Assembly (NCBI GenBank): GCA_019637855.1 | Contig: JAHBUX010000001.1 | Coordinates: forward strand, 1 to 64,000 | Reading direction: 5' to 3' | DNA: 64,000 nucleotides | DNA from: Bdellovibrionales bacterium | GTDB lineage: Bacteria; Bdellovibrionota; Bdellovibrionia; Bdellovibrionales; UBA1609 | Shown: in pieces, positions 44,115 to 51,735 of the stretch | Layout: each line of letters starts with the position of its first letter | Position numbering within the stretch: position 1 is the first letter of the stretch | Notes under the pieces: generated by a model | Database searches by the model: none | The model's input: the letters and a program-made list of their open reading frames with translations, nothing else | Told to the model about the DNA's origin: nothing | Made by a program: the position numbers and the translations under genes

Positions 44115-46382
44115 TCATATACTTAGGTCGTTATTCACAGTTTTAGGTAGAGTCACTGTGAACGTCGTGCCGGCGCCAGCCTCGCTGCGCACGCTGACTT
44201 TTCCGCCATGGGCTTCTGTCACTCCACGCACCAAGGTCAATCCGATCCCCCAACCGACCTTGCCGCTCACCTGCGCCTCGGAAGCGCGATGAAGATAGTC
44301 GAAAAGTTTGTCACGGTTTTGCGGCGGGATGGGTGCACCATAATTATGAACAGAGATATCCACCGAGGGCCCGGCCTCATGCACAGACACCGTAATAGGC
44401 GTACCGGGTTCGCCGTACTTCACGGCATTGGTGCATAGGTTTTCGATCAAGCGACGAAGGCCATCCATATCCCACTGCCCATTCACCGGCGAATGCTCTT
44501 CAACGCGAAAGCGGTCGCCGTGGATACTGGCCAATTCATCCACCGTATTTCGAACCACCGAGATCATCTCAACGGCGGTCGGTTGAATCGGCAAACGCTG
44601 TCCTACACGGATGCGATTCGCATCCAGCAAATCCCGAATCATTTTATCGGCGCGATCCAAACAGTCGATCACCTTAGCCCCATTCGCCAAAACCTTATCG
44701 CGATTGTTGACGTGACGGGAAACTAGCTGGGCCGCCATGCGAGCCGCAGTTAAAGGCGTGCGCAGATCATGACTTAAAGTAGAAACGAACTGCTCACGCA
44801 AAACCTCTGCTTTTTTTCGTTCCGTGATGTCGATATCAGTTCCCAGCATCACATTGCCGCCATTGACCTCATCGAGAAGACGCCCGTTCGATTGAATCCA
44901 GCGCGTCTGCCCGTCTGCCAGGCGCACCCGATATTCAAAGCTGGTCTCCGTATCCGGCAGGCCTGGGCGTTCAATCAATCCCGTGATCTTCGACAGATCG
45001 TCCGGATGAATCATGCTGCAGAACTTCTCCCAATCCAACGGCGATCCAGGTTCAAGATGGAACATGGCGTACTGACGTGCACTCCACTTGATCTCGCGAC
45101 TTTTCAAATTCAATTCCCAAACCCCAATGTCACCGGCACGCAGAGCCAGATCAAAGCGCCACTGCTGCTCACGCAACGCTTTTTCCACGGCTTTCTGTTC
45201 CGAAACATCAACGACCATGGCGCCAATGCCAACGGTCACCCCACTTGCCGTGCGTACAGGATAAAAACTGGTTTCAAAGATATGCACTCGTCCCGGATCG
45301 GAAGCCGGAACGAGTTCATGCTCCACGTTGGAGACTGCCTCGCCGGTTTCCATAACGTGGCGGATGATGCGTTCGGGAAACACCGACTTTTCTCCTAAAA
45401 CTTCGGCCAGCGTGCGCCCAATATGGTCTTTGACGGCAACGCCATTCCAGCGGGCCAAAGGTTCATTGATGCGTATATAGCGCATTTCTGAATCTAGAAC
45501 ACAGAGACCGAAAGGCGCTGTGGCCAGCAGCGCATCCAAGGTGGCCACGTTCCGCTCAGCTTGCACGCGAGCTCTCTCTTGTTCCGCAAATGCTGCGAGT
45601 GCCATTCGCCGCGATTCCCTCAAGGCATTCGTGATGTATGCGACAAGAAAGGAACTGCCAGAGAAAATCGCGACACGTACAGATTCGTTGATATCCGGGA
45701 GCGCCATAAAAAATGGCGGTGGGACAAATACGGTCTCGGCGAGAAGGACAGAGAGCAGAACAGCCAACGGCGCACTTCCATACAATGCGGCCAGAGTCAC
45801 GGCGGGATAAAACATAATGTACGCCAACGGTTCCAACAGCGGCCAAAGTGCCCACTGCAGTACCGCAAATACGGCAACTAAAGCCACCGTTCGCACATAC
45901 CGTTGCCAAAGCGTAGAGTTCTCCAACCGCCAAGCTTCACTATGCAAGTGTTGCCGCTGTCGCCGAGTGTGCTCAAACACGGCATTGCGCACGGAAACGT
46001 CGATCACATTGAGCAAAATATCGCGCTGGCGCACGGGCAACTGCGAGGGTGTCTCTAGCACTTCAAGTAGAACTTGGCGCAAGACCGTATACTCGTATAT
46101 CAACTCATTCAGATCGAAATGGATATCGGCACGCTCGGCACCGTGGGCGCGGGAAGTGATGCTGAGCCTTTCCAGCTTGTAACGCGATTCCGGATTCTCC
46201 AAGGCCTGGCTGAGATGATCGAGCCACTGAGGAAGAGAGTTTCGCAACAAAGGTTCTGGTAGTCCTCGCGCTTGGGGAACTTCGCGACGTAAGCGCTCTT
46301 CCCAAATCCGGATGACTTCATCTTTGTTCAACAGCACGCGTTCGGACTCGTTTCGGCTTATATTGGAAAGATGAATTTGCAT
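44115..46382 (-). CDS. multidomain sensor histidine kinase (RsbRD-like / DUF4118 / PAS-PAS)
   Basis: 755 residues. The N terminus (about 1-150) is an all-helical RsbRD/globin-sensor-like domain (RIWEERLRREVP and ELIYEYTVLRQVLLEVL). A KdpD-type DUF4118 membrane block of about four helices follows (about 160-260), then two PAS domains (LDALLATAPFGLCVLD and WRFDLALRAGDIGVWELN), a HisKA domain with TLSHDLRTPLTAARM near residue 534, and a HATPase_c domain (NLCTNAVKYGE, GWGIGLTLVRGV). No response regulator is next to it. DUF4118 in a stand-alone kinase is probably a membrane anchor, not an osmosensor. Confidence 0.92.
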   Translation of the reverse strand: MQIHLSNISRNESERVLLNKDEVIRIWEERLRREVPQARGLPEPLLRNSLPQWLDHLSQALENPESRYKLERLSITSRAHGAERADIHFDLNELIYEYTVLRQVLLEVLETPSQLPVRQRDILLNVIDVSVRNAVFEHTRRQRQHLHSEAWRLENSTLWQRYVRTVALVAVFAVLQWALWPLLEPLAYIMFYPAVTLAALYGSAPLAVLLSVLLAETVFVPPPFFMALPDINESVRVAIFSGSSFLVAYITNALRESRRMALAAFAEQERARVQAERNVATLDALLATAPFGLCVLDSEMRYIRINEPLARWNGVAVKDHIGRTLAEVLGEKSVFPERIIRHVMETGEAVSNVEHELVPASDPGRVHIFETSFYPVRTASGVTVGIGAMVVDVSEQKAVEKALREQQWRFDLALRAGDIGVWELNLKSREIKWSARQYAMFHLEPGSPLDWEKFCSMIHPDDLSKITGLIERPGLPDTETSFEYRVRLADGQTRWIQSNGRLLDEVNGGNVMLGTDIDITERKKAEVLREQFVSTLSHDLRTPLTAARMAAQLVSRHVNNRDKVLANGAKVIDCLDRADKMIRDLLDANRIRVGQRLPIQPTAVEMISVVRNTVDELASIHGDRFRVEEHSPVNGQWDMDGLRRLIENLCTNAVKYGEPGTPITVSVHEAGPSVDISVHNYGAPIPPQNRDKLFDYLHRASEAQVSGKVGWGIGLTLVRGVTEAHGGKVSVRSEAGAGTTFTVTLPKTVNNDLSI

Positions 46383-46603
46383 CGCTGAGAAGTTTTAGCA
46401 AACAATTTGAGTTTTCGTGGCCGGGAATAAATACAACCACGCGTGCCTGTTCCCTGAAATGATTGGGAATGACCGACGTCCCACATTGGCACTGCTCGAC
46501 CAAAAGCGAGAGCTCTAGACTGGTCCACTCTACCAAACGCGGGGGCAAAATAGCTTCTCTGTACACACCTTTACGGCGCCGATAATATTGAAGTGGGGGA
46601 GTT

Positions 46604-47842
46604 ATGCAGCGACTGTTACTAATGGCCGGCATCGCGGGCCTTATCATGCTGGGACTTTATTTTGCCGCGAGCAAACCCGTCGCGCCCGCGCCCCCACCCG
46701 CAGCTTCTCCGCGACCACAAGCCCCGCCGCCATCACCGCCACCTGCGCCCGTCGCGGCCCACATCCCCCCCCGAACCGTCCCCGTACCGGCACCCGTTTT
46801 CACGCCACCACCGCAATCACTAAAAAACCAATATCTACGCTCTGGAAAGTTGAAGCTTGAACTCACACGCTTATTTCAGAATCGCCGCTTCACGGGAAAG
46901 AATCCTGAAATGAATCTGCAAATGGCGGCGCAAAACAGAGCGGCAAATGACAAAATGGTTCTGCCGTCCAATCTGCCTCTGCGCTATGAGCTCCTGGCGA
47001 AATGCGAGCAGGCACCCAAGAATGTAGAGTTGTCGCGACAGGAGCAACGTTGGATTAAAATCATGCCTGTCTTCGTCAATGTGAAACTGGTCAGCGACAC
47101 CACGGTTGGAATTTTAGCGGCGCAGATATCACGCGAGCCCTGCGTGCGCGAAGTCACCAGCGAGCACCCCAATACGATTGTACAACCGCAGCAGTTCGCC
47201 AATGACTATCGTCGTATCGCTGACGACGCCGTCAGCAAAGTACGCGCTAAGGGCAAAGCGCCGCGCGTGCAGTATGTAGGCACCCTGGCTTCACTGCTCA
47301 AAGTCGATCCCATATTGGCAGATGAAAATCCGAAAACCACGAAACTAATGGAGACCCCTGGGGTCTACACGATGATCAGCGGTCAGGCTGTCCCCGTCTT
47401 AAGACGCGCCGTTCAGATCAAAGCCCGCTCGCGCGACGGAAAAGTCACCGACTCAGCAGTGAGCATGGGAATCGTGCGCAGTGTGAATAACAAAGCCGAT
47501 TTGATCGTCCTCGATATTCAAAACTACGATCCTGAAGACCATGAGTCTGCACTTGCATATGCCGCGAAGGCCGGAGCTGTCGTAGTCAACAACGTGCCCT
47601 TCCCCGTTGCTGCTCCTGGTGTGAAGAGCAATGGTACCGGCTCGGCCCTGGCCTCCCCCGCCAAGAAATCGCTTCTCGATCGCAGCAAGGTTAGCGGCGC
47701 GAAAAACGGCGAGCGCGGCGACCGGGTCGGCCGTAAAGGTCGCGGCAAGGGCGGTGGTGCCAACACCGGAACCGGCCAAGGCAATGGCGGGAAAGGCAAA
47801 CGCCGCGGCGGTGCCGGCAACAACGGAAAATCTAAATCCTAA
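46604..47842 (+). CDS. secreted protein with subtilase-like core and Gly/Lys-rich tail
   Basis: 412 residues. An N-terminal membrane or signal helix (LLLMAGIAGLIMLGLYFAA) is followed by a proline-rich spacer (about 25-72), a region that reads like an I9-type subtilisin propeptide (IKIMPVFVNVKLVSDTTVGIL...EPCVREVTSEHP), and then a segment with the look of a subtilase helix/strand unit (KADLIVLDIQNYDPEDHESALAYAAKAGAVVVNN). None of the three catalytic motifs (DTG, HGTHVAG, GTSMAxP) is present, so it is probably an inactive relative. The last 60 residues are G/K/R/N-rich and likely disordered. GGGGGAG precedes the ATG. The stop abuts the convergent gene directly. Confidence 0.55.
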   Translation: MQRLLLMAGIAGLIMLGLYFAASKPVAPAPPPAASPRPQAPPPSPPPAPVAAHIPPRTVPVPAPVFTPPPQSLKNQYLRSGKLKLELTRLFQNRRFTGKNPEMNLQMAAQNRAANDKMVLPSNLPLRYELLAKCEQAPKNVELSRQEQRWIKIMPVFVNVKLVSDTTVGILAAQISREPCVREVTSEHPNTIVQPQQFANDYRRIADDAVSKVRAKGKAPRVQYVGTLASLLKVDPILADENPKTTKLMETPGVYTMISGQAVPVLRRAVQIKARSRDGKVTDSAVSMGIVRSVNNKADLIVLDIQNYDPEDHESALAYAAKAGAVVVNNVPFPVAAPGVKSNGTGSALASPAKKSLLDRSKVSGAKNGERGDRVGRKGRGKGGGANTGTGQGNGGKGKRRGGAGNNGKSKS

Positions 47843-48136
47843 CTATTTCTTTTTGCTCGTCGAACCTGGCGCGCGCTGGTTCGACGTGGGCTTCACACCC
47901 GTAGGATAGCCGGCCGTGCTAATGCGATTGGCGGCCTCTTCCAACTGATCTCGCGTAATGGCGTATTTGTCCTGCACTGTAGAGAGAGCTTCGCGATGGA
48001 GTTTACCCTCGTTGCGTAAACGTAAATACTCAACCACAGCTTTATCGGATGCGCTGGAAGGCTGGGCCATAGACGGCAAAGAAGCCAAAACCGAAGCGAC
48101 GGCGAGGAAGATCAAAAAGCCTTTAATGAGTTTCAT
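47843..48136 (-). CDS. small secreted protein with helical core
   Basis: 97 residues. A signal peptide (MKLIKGFLIFLAVASVLASLPSMA) precedes a predicted helical segment (AVVEYLRLRNEGKLHREALSTVQDKYAITRDQLEEAANRI) and a short basic tail (GSTSKKK). Function unknown. The ATG at 48136 has AAGGGG at good spacing; a start at 48142 or 48169 would weaken the signal peptide. Its last base adjoins the stop of the convergent secreted protein. Confidence 0.6.
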   Translation of the reverse strand: MKLIKGFLIFLAVASVLASLPSMAQPSSASDKAVVEYLRLRNEGKLHREALSTVQDKYAITRDQLEEAANRISTAGYPTGVKPTSNQRAPGSTSKKK

Positions 48137-48258
48137 ACGCATCCCCTTCTCTGGCTCATCCGTAGACACATGCCTGCTGCCTTAACAGTGAGTTCCGCCT
48201 CGAAGCTTCTCGAGTAGATAGCTTTAGACTTCTGCAACTGATGGACCAGAGGGGTGTC

Positions 48259-48747
48259 TCAGTTTGAGATTTTTTTCGGAGCGATAACGTTTAGTTTGCC
48301 CGACATCACGGGTTTACCCTTCGCGTTCAACGCCGCCGCATCGAAGGTCAAATCGTAGCTGCCATTGCCCTTGCGCCGTTCCGCTGCGACTGTCACTTGA
48401 ATCGAAAGCTCATCGCCGATCAATACCGGCGCGCTAAACTTCCATTCGGAGACGCCCGTAAAGATCGTACCCGGACCGGGAAAACCAGCACCTAAGAGTG
48501 TCGAGAAAAAATTGAACGACAACATGCCATGGGCAATGCGCGCTCCAAAGATGCTAGCCTTAGCGGCGTTCTCATCCAGGTGGATGGGATTGCGGTCACC
48601 GTATTGATCCGCATATTCACGCACCAAAATATCACTAATGACCACCTTCATCTGGGCACGATCGCCCACTGAATAGGCGTCGGGCGCCTGCAACTGCATC
48701 TCTATGTGAGTCGTTTGGCCACCATAGTTCAACTCTACCGTTTTCAT
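48259..48747 (-). CDS. MaoC-like dehydratase (R-specific enoyl hydratase fold)
   Basis: 162 residues with a hot-dog fold. The catalytic motif is YADQYGDRNPIHLDENAAKAS followed by RIAHGML: the D...H dyad of R-hydratases. The end VMSGKLNVIAP is also typical. Members hydrate trans-2-enoyl-CoA in fatty-acid or PHA routes; the particular substrate is unknown. It starts 12 bases after the DUF454 gene, so the two form a small operon. Confidence 0.9.
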   Translation of the reverse strand: MKTVELNYGGQTTHIEMQLQAPDAYSVGDRAQMKVVISDILVREYADQYGDRNPIHLDENAAKASIFGARIAHGMLSFNFFSTLLGAGFPGPGTIFTGVSEWKFSAPVLIGDELSIQVTVAAERRKGNGSYDLTFDAAALNAKGKPVMSGKLNVIAPKKISN

Positions 48748-48759
48748 CTTGCCGCTCCT

Positions 48760-49134
48760 CTAAGCATTTCGTCGCGTGAATACAAACAGCATCATGGCCG
48801 CCATAAATATCAAGAAGGATATCTTACCGGCGAGCGGAATTGCTTCCATCATAAAAATCATCACACAGGACCCACTCATCATAATACCAGCAATGATCTT
48901 ATAACGCGGGCGAATAGCGCGATTCCTGCGCCAATCCAAAATAGGCGGGCCAAACAGCGGATGATTCAATATCCAAGTGTGAAAGCGCGGCGAACCTTTG
49001 CTAAAGCAAGCAGCAGCCAAAATCATAAACGGAGTGGTAGGCAACAGAGGTAAGAAAATGCCAAGAATTCCCAGCGCGAACGACAGCCAACCGATGCTCA
49101 TATAAAAATAGGATTTGAAGTTCTCGCCGCTCAC
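48760..49134 (-). CDS. DUF454 family inner-membrane protein (YbaN-like)
   Basis: 124 residues: an N-terminal pair of helices (SIGWLSFALGILGIFLPLLP) with the family motif LPLLPTTPFMILAAACF, a conserved SPRFHTWILNHPLFGPPI loop, then two further helices. The DUF454 (YbaN) family is of unknown function. It is upstream of the MaoC gene in the same direction and divergent from the outer-membrane protein at 49182. Confidence 0.88.
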   Translation of the reverse strand: MSGENFKSYFYMSIGWLSFALGILGIFLPLLPTTPFMILAAACFSKGSPRFHTWILNHPLFGPPILDWRRNRAIRPRYKIIAGIMMSGSCVMIFMMEAIPLAGKISFLIFMAAMMLFVFTRRNA

Positions 49135-49181
49135 TCTTTCTCCCTTGCCCTTGAGTAACAGGACTGGGGTAACATAGGCAA

Positions 49182-50165
49182 ATGATCCTACGCACCGTCT
49201 TCGTACTGGTTTTCATTGGCAGCTGGGCGCACGCTCAAACCCCACAGCCGCAACGCCCTGGTGGCTCAGCGCTCTTGAGCAGCCTCGGTGCAGGCCTCGG
49301 CCTGGCCGGTTCAGAAAAATCCGTAATTGTCTACGGAGGCGGCGAAACTCCGGAGCGCGATCCATCGGGACTGCGTCAGCATCGTTTGAATATCTCGACT
49401 CCACTGTACAAGGGCGAGAACAACACGCTCGCGGTTTCACTAGGGGGCGGGATGTTGCATCTCGATCGACCCGTCGTACTCGAAGATTCCAACACCATGG
49501 TTCCTTCAGATTTTTACCGCACTGAATTGGGTATGCAATTCAATCACCGAATGGAGGGCGACAGACAATGGGGTTTACGCCTTTCCGCCGGTTACGCCAA
49601 TGACAAGCCGTTCAATGGCTCGCGTGACACCACGTTCACTCTCGCCGGCACCTACTCCTATCCAGGGAATGAGTCGAGCTACTGGGTACTCACAATATTC
49701 GCCTCCAATAGCAGCTCCTTTTTGCCCAACTATGTTCCCATTCCGGGATTTCTATATCTTTATCGCGGCGAAAAATTCTCCGGCATGTTCGGCCTGCCGA
49801 TATCCGTTATTCAATGGCGGCCAGTAGAGCCGTGGACCGTGGCGTTCTCTCTGTTCGGCGCTAACGTCAGCAGCGACTTGATTTACGGTCGTACCATTCA
49901 GACTTACGCCGGTGCGGGACTTGCACACCAGTCCTACATGCGGGCCGCGCGCGAAAACGACAAGGATCGCATTTACTTCACAGAAAAGAAAGTGTACGTC
50001 GGCATGCGCTCACCCATGTTTCTACCCATTGGCGCCGACCTACAGGTGGGACAATCTTTCGAGCGTACCGTACAAGAAAGCACGAGCGCTTTTAAATCCG
50101 AGCGCGGCAAGAAGAGCCTCGGCTCCTCTTGGTATCTGACATGGAATCTACGCTACATATTCTGA
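49182..50165 (+). CDS. outer-membrane protein, about 14 strands
   Basis: 327 residues with signal peptide (MILRTVFVLVFIGSWAHA, cut before QTP). The mature sequence has long alternating strands with conserved turns (ENNTLAVSLGGGMLHL, QWGLRLSAGYANDKP, TIQTYAGAGLAHQSYM, KVYVGMRSPMFL) and ends NLRYIF, an aromatic terminus as in BAM substrates. It resembles the DUF6268-type barrel proteins; the cargo is unknown. Its 3' end overlaps the convergent lipoprotein gene by 13 bases. Confidence 0.78.
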   Translation: MILRTVFVLVFIGSWAHAQTPQPQRPGGSALLSSLGAGLGLAGSEKSVIVYGGGETPERDPSGLRQHRLNISTPLYKGENNTLAVSLGGGMLHLDRPVVLEDSNTMVPSDFYRTELGMQFNHRMEGDRQWGLRLSAGYANDKPFNGSRDTTFTLAGTYSYPGNESSYWVLTIFASNSSSFLPNYVPIPGFLYLYRGEKFSGMFGLPISVIQWRPVEPWTVAFSLFGANVSSDLIYGRTIQTYAGAGLAHQSYMRAARENDKDRIYFTEKKVYVGMRSPMFLPIGADLQVGQSFERTVQESTSAFKSERGKKSLGSSWYLTWNLRYIF

Positions 50166-50611
50166 AACAGTGACGAACAGGCCTTGCCCGTAGCGAGGTC
50201 GGTTAGCTCGTGCAGGTCTTTGCACGTAGGCTGATAGATTTCATCGATGCACTCAAGCGTCGCGGCAGGCGTAGGCTGCAGCCAATGATTGGCACCGTCA
50301 TCGTAAGCTTGGCCGAGCGTCACACCCACTGGCAAGCCAAAGGCCTGACCCAACATCGGGTGATTGCGCACGTCCTCCTCGCAAGTCGCCGTATCCGTTA
50401 AAAATCCGCACTGCAAAGCCCGTTGGCAAAGCGGAATAACAACCGTCGGCACGGGCGCCAAAGTCGCAAATGCGTTGCCCGTGTCCGTGCCTTGAACTTT
50501 GTCCGCGTGACCGGGTTGTTTACCCATCATCTTTGCCGAACAGTTTTGAAAACTGACCACAATTAGTAAAGCGGTCACAAGGCCCATGATTTTTAATAAA
50601 CCGGATCTCAT
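50153..50611 (-). CDS. lipoprotein with atypical FQNC signal
   Basis: 152 residues. The signal (GLLKIMGLVTALLIVVSFQNCSAK) ends in FQNC, unlike the usual LSGC/LSAC boxes; the same FQNCS appears in the gene at 51736. The mature part has six further cysteines (LCQRALQC, ATCEE, ECIDE, TCKDL, KACSS), so it is disulphide-rich and extracytoplasmic. Function unknown. Its ATG at 50611 overlaps the TGA that would end the frame-restored TIGR02147 product (ATGA), so translation was probably coupled to that regulator. Confidence 0.72.
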   Translation of the reverse strand: MRSGLLKIMGLVTALLIVVSFQNCSAKMMGKQPGHADKVQGTDTGNAFATLAPVPTVVIPLCQRALQCGFLTDTATCEEDVRNHPMLGQAFGLPVGVTLGQAYDDGANHWLQPTPAATLECIDEIYQPTCKDLHELTDLATGKACSSLFQNM

Positions 50612-50760
50612 GCGGCCTCGCTTTCGTCTTTCTCAGGAGTCAAAAATGCAGTCAAAGGAAAGGCTTGAAAGTTGATCTGATAAACCGCTTGCGCTCCGCC
50701 TTTGTCCTCTTGGGCGACCGTCAGTAGAGAGCGGCGAAACTCTTGAATCATGCCTTCAAT
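50608..50760 (-). pseudogene. out-of-frame C-terminal segment of the TIGR02147 gene
   Basis: In the frame one base off from the TIGR02147 gene, these bases encode a typical family C terminus: MIQEFRRSLLTVAQED, then AVYQINFQAFPLTAFL, ending TPEKDESEAA and a TGA at 50608-50610. It lines up with the C terminus of the other member in this window (MILKMVESTDKII...FQLNLDFFEL). The frames meet at a run of five T (50760-50764, plus strand) where six would restore the frame. Confidence 0.78.
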
Positions 50761-51485
50761 TTTTGAAAGGTCTCTTCCGAAACGAGAAGGGTCGAGGCCG
50801 AAACCTCACGTTCGAATCTCTTAAATCTATCGATGGATGTGCTTCCCATCTCGATCATCTGGCGATGAAAGGCAGCAACAGCGCCAGAATCAACCTCGTG
50901 TCCCGTAGTGATATTTGTCTCGCGCTGGCGCGCCCGTCCTTTGCTGTCGCGCTCAAGCAGTCCGAGCTTGAAGAGATTATCTAGCGCCGCTTGGATAGCC
51001 TCAACATCAGGAGCGCCATACAGCTGCTTGGCGATCCAAGTCGCATCCTCTTTAAAGGCCGGTGAGGCGACCATCTCGCGAATCGCGATTGCAAACCAGT
51101 TGGCGTAAATATCGTGCTGAGCAACCTTCAGTGGATACAGGCGGCGAAAGGTCTCAATACGAAAAAGGTCGGCCGCGTGCTTGGCGCGCTCATGGGCTGT
51201 TTTGGCCTGGTTCACCAGCACTAAGCCATTGAAGAACTGCGTCTGTTCTTCATTTAATCGGAAAGCGCGCGCCACCTTGGCACTGCTGCGCGGGGTGAGG
51301 TTGCGTTTGCCGTCGATCACCAGCTTCAAAATATTGGGCGACTTGAACCCCGCCAACTCAGAAAAGCGGCGATAGGAGAAATCCATGCTTGTCTTCTTAT
51401 GATGTTGGTAAAGCGCTTTCAGGAACTCGCGGTAGTCCGCAAATCCGAACACATCGGGAGCGCTGGGTAGATGGTCTCGGCTCAT
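50748..51485 (-). CDS. TIGR02147 family regulator, apparently frameshifted near its end
   Basis: As it reads, 245 residues, ending TFQKLKA. The N terminus is the family start (FADYREFLKALYQHHKK), with the HTH-like PNILKLVIDGKRNLTPRS and the middle NWFAIAIREMVASPAFK. The normal last 50 residues are present downstream in another frame; restoring one base in the A5 run gives a product of about 292 residues that ends on the start codon of the lipoprotein at 50611. It may be a real mutation, a slippage site or a sequencing error. The gene runs in the same direction as the lipoprotein, which could be its target or partner. Confidence 0.85.
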   Translation of the reverse strand: MSRDHLPSAPDVFGFADYREFLKALYQHHKKTSMDFSYRRFSELAGFKSPNILKLVIDGKRNLTPRSSAKVARAFRLNEEQTQFFNGLVLVNQAKTAHERAKHAADLFRIETFRRLYPLKVAQHDIYANWFAIAIREMVASPAFKEDATWIAKQLYGAPDVEAIQAALDNLFKLGLLERDSKGRARQRETNITTGHEVDSGAVAAFHRQMIEMGSTSIDRFKRFEREVSASTLLVSEETFQKLKA

Positions 51486-51735
51486 ATGAAAAGTCTAAGG
51501 TCAGGCGTATTCTGCGGCCACTGAAAAAACGCATTCGTCTCGAAACGAAACGCGAAAGCCACTGATATGACTGGGAAAATCAAACATACCCTGTATACCG
51601 GCGGTCTACGTGTGATCTTCCAATTGCTAACATACGCTGAATAAGATTTGGCCGCCTACCCCCCACTATATCGCCAGCCAAGGTGGAGCAGGCATTGCTC
51701 TTGTCAAAGGCCGTAGTGTCTTGAAGGGGAATCTC

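Noticed and set aside
45520..46182. Several plus-strand frames inside the large histidine kinase
   Set aside because: Shadow frames; the minus-strand kinase has clear membrane and PAS domains there.
46383..46647. Minus-strand frame between the kinase and the subtilase-like gene
   Set aside because: No ribosome site or recognisable content; the region more likely holds the two divergent promoters.
51486..51735. A possible hidden gene in the 250 bp before the lectin lipoprotein
   Set aside because: No frame with a start and reasonable composition; only a short TTCGT/ACGAA repeat is visible.
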